Part shown: piece after piece, positions 23,348-35,924 of the stretch
Layout of the letters: each line of letters begins with the position of its first letter
Numbering within the stretch: position 1 is the first letter of the stretch
Origin: Narthecium ossifragum
Taxonomy: Eukaryota; Streptophyta; Magnoliopsida; Dioscoreales; Nartheciaceae
Length of the DNA: 64,000 nucleotides
Direction of reading: 5' to 3'
Assembly: GCA_963920575.1 (NCBI GenBank)
Contig: OY986969.1
Location: 18,213,288 to 18,277,287 of the forward strand
Program-made: the position numbers and the translations under genes
Notes under the pieces: generated by a model
The model's input: only the letters and a program-made list of their open reading frames with translations
Told to the model about the DNA's origin: nothing
Databases searched by the model: none

Positions 23348-25615
23348 TGTCGTGCCCCGACCCGCGGACGCCAAACCGGGCCGAGACACGAGGGCGAAAA
23401 CCTACAACTACTAGCCTCAACTGGCGAAAACAGTTGAAACTAACACACAGCTGGCGGAAATAGCTGACAACAGGAACAAGGCGGAAGCAAACTTAACAAC
23501 ATCTATTATAAAACAGATATAATAGAGTTACACAAGGGTTCTAATACAACAGACTTACAAGGGATCAACAACAGTCCCCAAAAACTACAACACCCACCGG
23601 GGTCTCCGCAAAGGCACAAACAAAACCATCCTGACCCTCAGACATGGTCAGGTGCCGAGGCGCCACCACGAGACAACCGACGGGGAAGCACCGGAGAGGA
23701 CCTGGGACCTGCACCTGCAAACAACACAGTCCAGGTAGGAATGAGCAACAGCTCAGCAGGGTCCTACTCTACCACTTTCGCTAAGAAGGCCAACCCAAAC
23801 GAACCAACTCTGAAGCCAAGTACTGAGGCTTGCCAAGGATCCCATAAATCCCGTCAATAACCCGAATGGCTCCTATCCCAAGTACGCCCCTCCGACAACC
23901 GCTGTTCAGGGGTGGGCAACTCCGACAATCCCTGACACAGGATGGACATGACGCTACTAGTATGACACCCTTCTCCAAGCGGGATCTCCACATTTGGCGG
24001 AACGACCGTGGTTAAGACTACCATCTCTCAGTACTCCAAGCAACAGAGCCCACACGACCCCTAACTCCCGACCAAAGACTAAGTCTAGCCAGGGAGTCCA
24101 TCGATCCCATCGATGTCTCTCCCTCCCCCCCAGGGTTACTGTCCAACATATGTCCCTCCGATAGCCACTGCTCGAGAACTGGGCTACCTCCGACGGTCCC
24201 TGACACAGGGTGGGCCAGACGATACCTGTAGGACACCCTCACCCATACTGGACACCAGCATGGGGACACGAGTCGGGATAACGGCATTCACCACTTAGCT
24301 ATTGATCACCGAAGTTCACGGGTCAACTCCACCCAGTATAACCTAGCATGTCTAATGCACAGGAAACAGGGCAGGATATGAGTAGGGAAAATAGTAACAA
24401 TCAACACAACAAGGGCACACCTTCGGTCCATTTATACTAAACACTCCCGAGGGTCATGACTCCTTCGGTTCACTACAAAACAGTAATAAACAAGCACTTT
24501 ATGCAGCATGAGAGAACATGGAAGGCCCCGAGGGCAAAACAGCAATTAAAACAAGTAAAAACCTTCCCTGCCTCAAAGGAGATCAATCTCATGCAACAAT
24601 GAGATCGATCTTCCTTGAGTTAGGAAGCAACCACACCAGTCCTCCAACAGGATCGATCTCCACCCATATGGAGATCGATCAGGATCGTGACCCAAGAGAC
24701 ACCTCAGCCGATCGCCAAGAGATCGATCTCCTAACCTCAGGGAGATCGATCCCGCTCGGGCGGGGCGAGCCTCCCCAAACGAGATCGATCTCATCCCATG
24801 AGATCGATCTGGATTGGGTTCACCGGCGGCCGGACGGCGAGGGATACCGCCGGAAACCACAACCATTCCTCATCAAATTTGATGGGATGGTAGATCTAAG
24901 GATCACGAAGCGACTCATGGCTTCAAAATCGGAAAACATCAACTCCACAAGAAGATTTATCGAAATCAAAACTGGATTTCAAACCCTCAAAAGCAACCAG
25001 AGTCTTTGAGTAAGAACCCTACCTCCACAAAGCTGCTTCGATCCACGAAGCCTAGCCTAGGATCTTCCTCACGCCGTCACAGTTCCAACGAGCCTTCAAG
25101 CTCCAGAAACGATGGCCGGAGGAGGGAGAACGGAGGAGGAAAGGGGCTGCCGGAACAGGGGAAGAAAACAGAGCTCTCGCCAGGAAGAAGAAGAAGGAAA
25201 AACGCAGCCAAAGAGAAGGGAAGGAGAAGGGGATAAGGCCGGGGAAAGCCGGCGAAGGCGGGGGAAAGGCGAAGGAGGGGAGCAAAAGTCTCTCATCCCC
25301 TGACAGGGGAAGCGACGGCCATCGCCGTGGCCGTCCTTCGATCTCCACCGTCAATGACTTCCAGGCACAGAGAGATCAATCTCTATGCCAAAAGAGATCG
25401 ATCTCCCTTGCCCAGAACGGCAACCTTGGGCTGAGACTCAAGCCCAAGCCCAGAACTTCCGATCCCGGGTCCACCTATCATTTCTAAACAAACACAAACA
25501 CCAAACAAGGTCTGTGTGTGCACACCCAGTGTGAATCGACCACAAAGGCGCAATTTCCCAAATTGCCCTTGGGTCAACAACAAGCCAAAGGGAAAAAGAG
25601 GGGCGGGTCCTCACA
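23348..25615 (-). repeat. Nested solo LTR, TGTGAGG family
   Basis: Minus-strand start is TGTGAGGACCCGCCCC (25615) and the end is GGGGCACGACA (23348). It is about 2.27 kb. ACGCA follows it on the right (25616-25620). On the left ACGCA is at 23341-23345, separated from the LTR end by two extra bases (GC), so the target duplication is imperfectly placed. Its palindromes are of the GAGATCGATCTC type, unlike those of the host LTR. Confidence 0.8.
24580..24815. repeat. Palindromic ATCGAT array, GAGATCGATCTC variant
   Basis: Eight or so cores lie here, and two more at about 25371-25405. Neighbouring cores are often 22 bp apart. At 24651-24680, GATCGATCTCC and GGAGATCGATC enclose a short loop and can fold into a hairpin. 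Confidence 0.85.
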
Positions 25616-25851
25616 ACGCAGGTAAGGGCCCTCGGCGCACGCCGGCATGCAAGGCTAGGGAAAGTAGTAGGGCTACTCGCCCACTTATTCTAAACATCCC
25701 AGGAGTCATCACTCTTCTGGTTCACCACTACCCTTAATATGGGACTAGCATGCTTAAGAATATGTACAAGGTATAAAGCTGTAAGAAATCTGTACATACA
25801 AAGCCCCGCGGGCCAAGTCAATGAAAACTCCTTTCTGTCACCAAAGGAAAA

Positions 25852-26136
25852 AGATCGATCTTCCAAGTAACAGAGAGCCTTCCCTTCCTGTCGAGCCAAA
25901 GAAGATCGATCCTTCCTCCCAGAAAGATCGATCATCCTCGCGACAAAGGGCACCCTCCTTGTTGTGCCAAGGAAGATCAATCCTTCCTCCCAGGAAGATC
26001 GATCCTCCTCACGACAAGGGCGTCCCATGCTACCCAAGGCACAAAGATCAATTATCTTCACCAGATGATCGATCATGCTCGGGTTCAGCATGACCAACAA
26101 TGAAGGATCGATCTTTCTTGGAGAAAGATCGATCTT
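25852..26136. repeat. Palindromic ATCGAT array, AAGATCGATCTT variant
   Basis: Nine or so cores lie in the older, outer LTR; three more are at about 26537-26592. Spacers such as CTTCCTCCCAGGAAG are themselves inverted repeats, so neighbouring modules can pair. Confidence 0.85.
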
Positions 26137-29100
26137 GCTGGGTTCGCCGGCAAACCTTCGGCGAAAAATACCGTCAGAAAACTCCACCAAATCTCACAAA
26201 ACCTTGGAATCTGGTAGTACGAAGGACCACGAGTCCAAAACCAGTAAAAATACTGCAAACTAACAAACATGCATCAAAATCTAAGCAAAAGAAGATCACA
26301 AACAACTCAAACTCACAAAAATCGAAAAACAAACGTAGGTAGGATCCCTACCTAGCCTAGAGCAGCTTCAATCTCAGCTGCAAGACCTTGGATAGTCCCA
26401 AATCTCTTCAAAATTCAGCAGCTCTGAGCTTAAGAACGCGGATTTCAAAAGGGATTCAAGGAAGAGGGTTACGTCCGTTTTATAGACAAACGAACCGACC
26501 TATATGACGATCGCGCCTTGACTTTCCGGCATTAAAAGATCGATCTTCTAGCAATGAAAGATCGATCTTCTAGCAATGAATGATCGATCCTCTAGGTGGA
26601 GAAAGCTAGACTTGGGCTAAAACTCAAGCCCAAGCTTGGATCTTTCGATCCCGGGTCCACCTAACCTTTCTAACCAAACACTAACACAAACATGGTAAGT
26701 GTGTGCACACGCGGGTGTGAAACAAACCAACAATGCGCAACAGGGGTAGAAGGGCAGGTGCTCACACAAGGCCATTTGTATCTTTCTTCATCGCCCATCC
26801 CTAAATATTTCAAACAAACTTTTGATTATTTTTATTCTTTGTCCGACTTCTCTTCTTATTACCCTTTTAATCCTAACTCCCATCCTTCCTCTATCCATCC
26901 ACTACTTGAGCTATCGACCAGTTTGGACGATGAGAGTAAGAGATTGGCTTGGACGTGTTTTCTGGTTGGTCGAGATTTACATTTTTACATGGCATGGGGT
27001 AAGACCAATAACAAATGTGGAGTTGAGGTTTATGCTCCAAATTTCGTCGCCCATCAATTTGGTTTGAAGCAAGCCCTACCAGTACCTCCCTACTTCAGCT
27101 TCAACACAGTTGCCAACTGTCGATGTGTTTTCCATAATATCGATCGAGTATTGACTGTAGAAAAGAGAGATATAGCTCTTTGCAAACGGTTGAAACTTGT
27201 ACAATTTGAACCAGTGGGCCGATGTTGAGTTTGCTACCGTCGAGATTTGGGTCTCAGCCTTCAAAGAACGCATATTTTCTCTAGACCAGGATGTTGTCTT
27301 CGATAAGTTTGTCCCTCCCGAGAAGATGGGACGTAAAAAAGAAGGGACTAAACAGTCCGATATGGATGATAGGCCAGAGAAAAAAAAGAAAATGCAACTT
27401 TTCATCTCTTCTTTTCTTTTAAATACTTTATCGTTCATATTCTGATCAATAACATGATCAATAGATTTTGACGGTGAGGGTATGTCATCGTCCAAAAAGA
27501 GACGTGATAAGTCTGCTAAAGAGACTCCATTTCGGAAAAAAATAAAGGTGCCGACCGGTGAATCTAGAATATCACCATTGGCCAAGAAACCTATGGTCGA
27601 GGAACCTGAGAAACAAACTCACTCATCCTCAGCGATGGGAGAAGATGTAGAGTCTCAAGAAAGTAGGCCAAGTGGTCAGTCTGCGCATGTTTGCAAGTGA
27701 GCCTTTCTATTCATTTTCCTTATGAGTTTCCATCTCCTTTACTTAACTTCATTTCCTTCTTCTTTTCTTAGAATCATAACAGAGATGGAATCTGGTTCCT
27801 CTACTCCCTGTAGTTATTATGGCTCTCCTACACATGATACACCAAACCCATCAATCTTGGGCAATGTTGCTGCTATGAAGTAAGTTGAAGAAAATCTTCC
27901 TGTTGTCACTAATCCAGAAAAGACGACGACATGCACCAAGAAAAGAAATAAAACGTCTCAGTCATAAAGTAACTAATCATTTTGTCCTTTGTTATCTATT
28001 TCATCAACCTTTTCTCATATCTATTTTATAGGTCAAGAAGGACATGCTTATCGCTCAATCAACTGAGGGAGAAGAAAGGAACAATGATGACCTTTTCGAG
28101 TCTTTGAACTCTGCCCCTTCGAAACCAGATTTGTCCTCTACGGAAGAGATGCTTGTTTATAGTCCGTATAGCCTTTTACGGCACCTTAGATTATCATCTG
28201 TAACAGCTTCTCCTGGTGCATTTGTCACACCCCTACCCAGAAAACCCATCAAAGCCGAGGCGTGAGGGTTCCTATCACTATTCACATCCAATCTGGCGCG
28301 ATACAAAGCGGAAAATAGAGGTAATTTAAACAATATAACTTCGAAGAGTAAAGCTGTAATTCAATTAAAAGAAACATCAAGTTGTACTATTTAAACATCC
28401 GATACAAATTCTTATCAAACTCCTCCAAAGGAAATATTATACATTTAATCCAAAAGTCCTCGAAGGATGTCTATAATATATATGATCTATCAAAAGTATA
28501 ACTGTTCTCTCACAGCAACCTCAAGCACCTCTGGAAGTCATTGCGTCGCCAAAAACTGATCCCGCAGGCTCTACTGAAGAAGAACTGGCGCCTGCACCTG
28601 CAAATGCAACCCGAGTAGGAGTGAGCGACAAGCTCAGTAGGGTTCTACTCTATGGCACATTGAAGGGAGGAAAATAACAACTGTGTTGTCTCCACGCTCA
28701 AGTCTAAGGAATGCCACGGGGTCCCACAACCCCTATCGATGTCCCAAGGGCTCCTGCCATGAAACCTCTCTCCTAAACAAGTTATCTGGAGGCTACGGAA
28801 CAGTAACATGCAGGATCACCCTTACCCAAGTAGGATTCCCATGCCTTGGGGATCCACGTCGGGAACGCATCGATATCCATCCTTAGCACTTGGCATTGGG
28901 AGGACAACACGACATCTAAACCTCAAAGCAAATATAATCATAGTCAACTACATCATATCCTCGATAACATGAAAATTCCAATTATACAATCACGTCCTAA
29001 ATCTTACTACCCACCCACGGTCCTAAGGCTAGATCCGAGCTACCCGAGAGCCTCGAATCAGCGATCAACCCATCGCCCCACCTAACCTGATATGCCTCTA

Positions 29101-29485
29101 ATGCATACAGTGCATGAACCTATGCAAACATCTAACCTCGATGTCTTTATATGCCACAACATCAATTATAAGTTCAACAGTTATACAATAACCCTCGGCA
29201 CTCACTGACAACGGGCTAAGGTTCCACAATACCACGTAAGCTAGCACTCATAACTAGCTAACGGCTAGGCAAACAATAAGCATTTAAATTTCCATCCAAC
29301 TAAGTATTTAAATACGAGTCAATTCATAAATTCGTCAAAAGGGTAAACGCACGATTCAATTCTCAATCTCAATTAAAATCCATTGAAAACCCCGTGATAA
29401 CAACGTGCATGCTTCCTAACATGATTGGGCATCTATCATGAATGAATAACCAAACAAAGGAAGCCAGAAAACATTATTCAAGGAC

Positions 29486-29840
29486 TCACGGTTGATCCGA
29501 CGGTCGACCGTGAGACCAAAAAGTGGGAAAGTCATAAGGGCCACTGTCGATCAGAATATCGACCCTGGGGAGCCAAAAAGTAGATAGAGCCTCACGGTCG
29601 ATGCGACGGTCGATCCGACGATCGACCGTGAGGTAAGGTGGGAAAATTGTAAGAACCCACGGTCGATCGGAACATCGACCCTGGGAGACCCAAAATGGAA
29701 CAGAGCCTCTCGGTCGATGCGACGGTCGATCCGAAGGTCGACCGTGAGCCACGGTCGATGCAACGGTTGATCCGACGATCAACCGTGAGACCAAAAATAA
29801 GCGTGCCAACGCCTGACGGTCGATCCAACGGTTGACCGTC
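29486..29840. repeat. Palindromic array, CGGTCGAT...ATCGACCG variant
   Basis: Several repeats lie here. At 29591-29632, CTCACGGTCGAT and its exact inverted copy ATCGACCGTGAG enclose two further ATCGA-type cores. Similar hairpin units recur at about 29486, 29706 and 29750. The core is shared with the other arrays but the arms differ. Confidence 0.8.
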
Positions 29841-30636
29841 AAGCCTGGTGCACAGTTCCTACGAACAGTGCCAGAAATCTAATTTCTTAGATTTGATCTA
29901 TCAAAGCTCATTGGAAATCGATGAGACTTTGCAGGCACGTGTAACAAATGATGGGAAAACTATTGATATGAAGAAACCACGATTTTGATGGTTAAATCTC
30001 AAATCTAGGACTAAACGACCAAAAATCGACAAACCGACGATAATACGAGAATCGTCCGATAAAATACGAAAACCAAGAGGTAGTGATACTCTAAGTAAGC
30101 TATAACACCCATGTATTAAGCTACACAACATTCTAGCAAGTATTCCTACAACAAAAACACAATAAACCTATCCTAGGAGAACCCAATCATACGATTGGGG
30201 TAGAAACACATACTTGATCAAGTAGGACAGCTCCTCCACGTGTTCCCTAAGCTCGATCGCCAAGATCCGCTCCTCGAAGATCGCGCCTCCAAGCCCAAGC
30301 TCAGCCGGTAGGAGAGATAGAGAGAGACAACGACAAGAGAGGAAAAAAAAAGAAAGGGAAAGAGAGAGAAAGTCAAGGTATTTATAGAGATCAGGATCTG
30401 ATCTAGACCATCCGATTCGATCTTTCCCGATCGAGCTCCGATCTTTCGATCAAAGGCACCCTTAAGGTCCTAACCAATCACATACATCAATCCAAGGCCG
30501 TGTGTGCATTACACGGGTGTCAAATTGACCACCGGGCGTAATTTATCAAATTACCCCTGGGGTCACAAGAGCAATACGATCAACATGATCGCACCCGACG
30601 CGAAACCAAATCAACAGGAAAACGGCCCTCGACCCA

Positions 30637-33600
30637 TGTGAGGACCCGTTCCTCCAACCCGGTCCGACCGCGGTAGGTCGAGGGTCTGGTTTTGTGGTTT
30701 GGCTTGGTTGGCCTTGTCTTGTGATCGGTTGATCGCGTCACAGTGCTGGACCCCAAGGGCAATTTTGGTAAATTGCGTCTTGGCGGTCGGTTTCACACCC
30801 GTGTAGTGCACACACAACCTTAATTAAGTGGCTTAGCTTTCTCTATCTCCTTTTTCCCTTTTCTCTTCCTTCCTTTCCCTTTTTTTCTTTTCTTTCCTTT
30901 CCTCTTCCTTTCCTGCCTTCCCTACGCCCGACCTCGTTCCCTTTCTCCCCCGCGCCGGTTTCTTCTTCCTCTGGCCACTTTCCCCGGCGGCCTGGTGGCG
31001 GCGGTGAGGTCCCCTCCTCCTTCTCCTTCCTACCCTTCTCTCTTCCGCGGCAGCCCTCTTCCTTCTCCGACGACGGCTGCGGTTGTGGGAGGACCCCGGC
31101 GGCTCTCCAGCACTGGAGACGGCGACGACGACGGAGGACGGCAGATCATGGCGGATTAGCAAGGATTGAAGCTTGGATTTGCGTTTAAGGTAGGGTTTCT
31201 ACCTAGATCTTTGGGTTAAGCTAGATCTAGGGTTTGTTTGTTGGATTAGTGGATTTTCTTTGCTCTAATTAGTTCCTTAATGCATGCCAAGTAATTGATT
31301 TGATTTGGGTTTTATCCGGACTTTTGGAAGTTTTTCTCGGATTTTATCGAAGCTCTGTTTTTCTGCGAGCTGAACTGTTCTAGCTCAGATCTGGGCTCCT
31401 ACATGCATGATCTGGTTTGATCATCAAGATGAAAGTTGTAGGTCTTTAAATCTAATTTCAATTGCCGCTGATTTCATAATTTTCGGATTTGCCTACGATT
31501 TACTATGAATTGTTCCCTGAGCTGCGACGAAACTGAACCTTTGATAAAAGCTTGGGTTTTTGGCCGAAAATGGAGTTTTCTTGATCTATTTGCTTTGGTC
31601 TTCGCGTAGTAGATTGCTAGGGTTGTTAGATATCTTGTATATGAATTCTATGGTACTTATGAAGGATTTATGCCGAGTTTTAAGCATGTGTAGCTCTAAG
31701 TTTCAATTATGCAAATATTATCTTTTCTCGCAATTAATGTTAATCTTGTTAGATTTATGTGTGTATTTAATTGTGTAGAATAACTGGGCCAACAATGTGC
31801 CCTTTACTGCTTTGTGGTTGAACCAAGGGAGTCATGCCCCATGGGAGGTTTAGATAGAATTAAGGGTTGGGGTTGTACCCTGTTTATGTTAATTGGTAAT
31901 TGTGGCGTGTTGTGTGATTGCGTGGCCAGGGTTGTGCCCCCGTTGTAGAAATTACGGTTGACGGCTGTGGACGTCGTCGTAATGCCGAAATTTTGATTGA
32001 ATGTATTGTTACTTATTTATGGCCCGTGGGCGCCGTTATAATATTGGATTATTGTAGTTTAGACCTTTATCTGCCTTATGCATGTTTACCCCTTGGCGAG
32101 CCGTAGGCTATGCCTAGCCTTGTATTATGTATGACATACTGTTGCATGTCCTGATCTATTAAATGTGCGCGTGAGCATTGCATGCATTTGATTGCATTAG
32201 AAGCATCATGCTAGGTGGTAGGCGATGGATTCGATCGTCGATCCGGGGTTCTCGGGTAGCCCGGATCTAGCCCTAGGACCAGGGTTTGGATATTCGAGGA
32301 TTAGGATGTGATTGTCATCAATGATCATGTTTGATATCATTCGAGGATTATTAGGTAGTCGGACTGGAATATAATATTATATTGTTTGAGGTTTAGAGGT
32401 CGTGCCGTCTCTCCAATGCCAAGTGCTAAAGATGGATGTCGATGCGTTCCCGACGTGGGTCCCCAAGGCATGGGAATCCTGCTTGGGTAAGGGTGATCCT
32501 GCATGTTACTGTTTTCGTGGCCTCCAAGTAACATGTTCATGAGAGAGGTTTCATGACAGGAGCCCTTAGGACATCGATAGGGTTATGGGACCCTTGGCAT
32601 TCCTTAGACTTAGGCGGAGAGACAACACAGTTGTTGTTTTCCTCCCTTCAGTGTGCCGTAGAATAGCATAGAACCTGTTCGCGAATAAAACGTCGATCTC
32701 GCGGGGATGAGATTTCTATTTTATTTTCAAGCATATCATTTTTTATTTCGTTCAAGGAAATTGCAAGCACCACACCCCTGGATCGCCGAATAGGCAGATC
32801 CATCATTTACATCCCCGTAGGGAACACCTCCGATTCTAGATCCGATTAAATAAGCTTTTTACATTAAAAAAAAATATTTGAGACCGCCACCTTCATCGCC
32901 GGGATATTTGAAGTCATTGAAGTTGACGTGATTTTGTTAGAGTTTTGTCACCGGATTTGTTGAAAGTTATGCGGCTTCAAAGTTCTGATGGCAGCTCTTA
33001 ATCTTTAAGCTTTCGAAGCTTTCTTTGGCAGCAACCGGCACAATTTTTGAACACCCAGCAGCAAGCAATTCTTATCTTCAAAGATGCGCGCCGACTGGGA
33101 GCAGAGGAGGCCGACGAGTTCTTTGGGTTCTTCCGACGAGTTCTTTGGATTCTTCCGCTGGCTGGAACAGAGGATCGCAGCGACCGGAACAAGGGACGTA
33201 GCGGCTGGAGATCGAGGACGTCGGCTGGAAGCTTGATGACGTCGGCTAGAAGCTTGAGAGCGCCTGGGTTTGGACCTCGCCGCCGCGGGTTGGGCAACGA
33301 ATCTCTTTGGGTTCCGCCGGCTGGAACAGAGGAGGCAGCAGCTGGAGTTCAAGGACGTCGGCTGGAAGCTTGAAGACGTCGGCTTGAAACAAAGCTGCGG
33401 TTGGAATAGATGAATGGCCGGAGCTCGTTGGACTGGACCAGAGTATTGTCTGGAAGCAGGGGAGCCATGGCTGGAACTTGAGGGCGCCTGGATCTGGGCT
33501 TCGCTCCTTGGGTTGGGTGGCGAATCTTCTCGGGCTGGGCGACGAGCTCCTTTGGGTTCCGCCGGCTGGAACAAGGAAGGCGACGAGCTCCTTGGGCTGG

Positions 33601-35883
33601 TTTAAGGATGGCGACGACGATGACCTTGGACTGGTGCAAGGCCGGCGACGTCGATGGGTTCCTTCCTTCGGGGGTTTCCTTCTCTTCTTCTCTTTCTTTG
33701 ACTTGTCTTTCTTTCCGGCCTCTGTTTCTTTCTCTGCTTCTTCTGGATGCTCTTCATTTCTTCTCTGCTTTTCCAGCCCCTCTTCTCTCCTCTGTTGCTT
33801 ATTTCGCCAGCCTCTCTTCTCTCCTCCTTTGCTATTTCGGTGATGGGTTCGGACTGGCTCGAGGAAGACGGTGACGAGGAAGACAATGCGATGGGTTCCC
33901 TGGCTGGCTCGAAGAAGACGGCGGCGATGGGTTTCCTTGGGCTGGAGCAGAGTGGGCGACAGCGATGGAGTTTCCTGGATGAGCGTGAGCGATCTCCTTC
34001 TCCTCTCTGTCAGCCTTCTCTCTGTTTTCTCTAATTTTTGCCAGCCCCGAATCTGGTCCATTACGCCTGTATTTATAGGCAGGGGTTGTTTATTAAGATC
34101 AAGGTGTTAGGATTTGGTTCTCAGCCAGGTTGTTGGGAGGCTGAGGATATCATGGGATCCTGGTGTTGAGATTTGATTCTCAGCCATGGTGTTGGGAGGT
34201 TGGGAGGTTGGGATGTTGGGATTTGATGCTGTTTAGATATAGGTGAGGTTAGGATTTCCTAACCATTTAGATTATGGAGTTGGGATTTGGCATTTAAATT
34301 TAAAATGTCCGTTTAAATTTGAAGATTTGAATGGTTTTGTTTAAATTTGAATGTCCCATTTAAATTTCAAGTTCATGTGTGAACTTGTTTGAATTTTGAA
34401 TATTTATTCAATTTTTAAGTATTTATCTTGAATTTGAATAATTATTCGGCTGTCGGACATTTGTTCAAATTTTGAATGTCTTGTTTGAATTTTGAATTTT
34501 ATGTGATATTTGGAGAATTTATTGAAATATCCCCGGGCAAGCCGGTTGTAAATTACCAAAATACCCTTTTTATCGGTCATACGTATTTTGGACCGAAATG
34601 CCCCCAGGGTAGAGAAAATACCTCTATTTTAGATTTTCACACCCCTGAATATGTGAAATGACTAAAATGCCCCTTGGGGTTAAATGACCAAAATGCCCTT
34701 TCGGTCTGGTTGTTTAGGCGCGACGCATGGCAACGCGACTTTTGTGTGTGTCATGGACACGTGCGCGCATTATGTAGCGCATGTATATGTTTGCCGAGAT
34801 TTGGGCATATTTTAATTTGGACGTGATGCATGACAACACATCTATGTCGCACGTGTCATTGACACCTGCGCGCGCATTATGTGACGCGCATATTTTAGAC
34901 TTGATGTATGCAGGTCATGTGTGCGCGCATAGCGCGCGCATCGCCCTGGCCGGGACTTAGGCGAATTTGAGTTTGGGTATTTGTTTGGGTTTATTTTGAA
35001 TTTTCGGATTTTTCCTTTATTTATTTCAGGGAATTTTCTATAATGCCCCTGATGTTGTGGAAAATTATCAAAACACCCCTAAATTTACACAGCTTTTTTA
35101 GGATGCCGTCAAAGCTATGTAAGGGCTATTTTGGAGTGTAGTGGGAGATTTAGACATGTATTTTGGTCTAAATTCCCAAAATACCCTTGGGTAGATAAAA
35201 TTACCAAAACACCCTAGTTCCTCTGGTATGTATAGGATGCTGTCAAAACCGGGAATATGTAGGGGATTTGGATGGACTCGACTGTGTATGAGCCAGTTTG
35301 GATTTGATGTGTGCGGATTCAATCGGGAAAATTCCGCAAATGTTGTTGGTTTAGCCTTAGCTAAAATCGATGTCAACAGAACCCTACTGAACTTTGTTGC
35401 TCACTCCTACCTGGGCTGCATCGGCGATGCAGGTCGACACAATCCTTTCATTTCAGGTGATCTTCAGGGTGTTGGCGCGTCGTTCTCGAGGTGATCGCGG
35501 ACTTAGAGTTTCAAGGAGTACTTGATGACCGTGGAGTTTTCCCTTTCTTTAATAGTTGTACATTTGCAGTTATATTAAATGTATAATTTCCCTCTTCGAG
35601 GATTTGATTATCTGTATTAATTTATGTGATGAGGGTTGGTGCAATTATTATATTAATAGATGTTGTACAAGAACCTGTGTCAGTAAGTGAAATGATAATA
35701 GTAGAATTGTATTCACGTTGAATTTAGAATTGTTTTACTTATTGTTTAAAATCTGTGGTGAAATTGTAAACTGCACATGGATCAAATTGAGGAAATAAAG
35801 GGGAGACTCTCGCCGTTCGATTTTGAATAGGTTTAGGACCCTCACGTCCCGGTCCGGATGGGTTTTTTGGGCCGGGCGTGAAA
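30637..35883 (+). repeat. Solo LTR, TGTGAGG family, carrying a nested LTR
   Basis: It starts TGTGAGGACCCGTTCC and ends GGGCCGGGCGTGAAA, a changed form of the usual GTGTGACA. The duplication ACCCA flanks it (30632-30636 and 35884-35888). It is inserted close to the 5' end of the opposite-facing LTR 28223-35924. Without the nested 2703-bp unit it is about 2.54 kb. It has a pyrimidine-rich stretch (30840-31160) followed by GGTAGGGTTTCTACC at 31189, a landmark shared with sister LTRs. Confidence 0.88.
32676..35378. repeat. Nested solo LTR of a third family (TGTTCGCG...GTCAACA)
   Basis: It starts TGTTCGCGAATAAAACG and ends GATGTCAACA. The 5-bp duplication GAACC flanks it (32671-32675 and 35379-35383). 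Removing it restores the host LTR (compare 60950-60965). The left part (33100-33620) has diverged tandem copies of TTCCGCCGGCTGGAACA with GACGTCGGCTGGAAGCTTGA, which create long but meaningless frames. The right part has repeated CAAAATGCCC-like motifs and GCGCGC palindromes. No protein of a retroelement is encoded, so it is taken as a solo LTR. Confidence 0.82.
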
Positions 35884-35924
35884 ACCCACGCGGTCGAGCT
35901 AGGTCAAAGGAACGGGTCCTCACA

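Larger units (their letters stand above)
22219..26766 (-). repeat. Solo LTR, TGTGAGG family, with a nested copy
   Basis: Read on the minus strand it starts TGTGAGCACCTGCCC (26766) and ends GGGTCGGGGCGCGACA (22219). The 5-bp duplication CAAGG flanks it exactly (22214-22218 and 26767-26771). A related LTR (23348-25615) is inserted in it in the same orientation. Without that insert it is about 2.27 kb. It splits the PMD frame of the Tat element. A minus-strand TATA-like TATAAAAC lies near 26480, with ATCGAT palindromes on both sides of it. Confidence 0.9.
21235..28222 (+). pseudogene. Antisense plant-mobile-domain (PMD) reading frame of the Tat element, interrupted
   Basis: The frame starts with ATG at 21235 (MVREIKKDEAVHKDVSKAYA). 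It reads a region like the plant mobile domain (aminotransferase-like PMD, also found in MAIN-like proteins): LLFSSFLFWSTEYNNFVFPF, then LGELISANMELSQRD. After the LTR at 22219-26766 it continues with VYAPNFVAHQFGLKQALPVP. A Lys-rich linker follows (27482-27700), and coiled-coil pieces lie further right (36632 onward). Stops (near 21935 and 22088) and a frameshift (about 27200) break it. It runs opposite to pol (48100-50124), between pol and the 3' LTR. That is the known position of the extra antisense frame in some Tat elements. What the protein does for the element is not known. Confidence 0.7.
28223..35924 (-). repeat. 3' LTR of a truncated chromovirus, TGTGAGG family, with nested LTRs
   Basis: On the minus strand it starts TGTGAGGACCCGTTCC at 35924, right after a pol remnant, and ends at 28223 in GGGTAGGGGTGTGACA. 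Subtracting the insertion 30637-35883 and one target copy leaves about 2.45 kb. A minus-strand TATA box (TATAAATA, 30386-30379) is present. This copy ties the whole TGTGAGG LTR family to a Ty3/gypsy pol end. It interrupts the PMD frame at 28222. Confidence 0.82.

Noticed and set aside
33005..34061. Frames of up to 271 codons on the minus strand, and several on plus
   Set aside because: They come from diverged GC-rich tandem repeats in a solo LTR; composition is Arg/Ser/Pro-biased and no domain is seen.
30637..35924. A single element bounded by inverted TGTGAGGACCCGTTCC ends
   Set aside because: The inverted ends belong to two LTRs of one family inserted in opposite directions, as shown by the ACCCA duplication and the pol remnant next to 35924.
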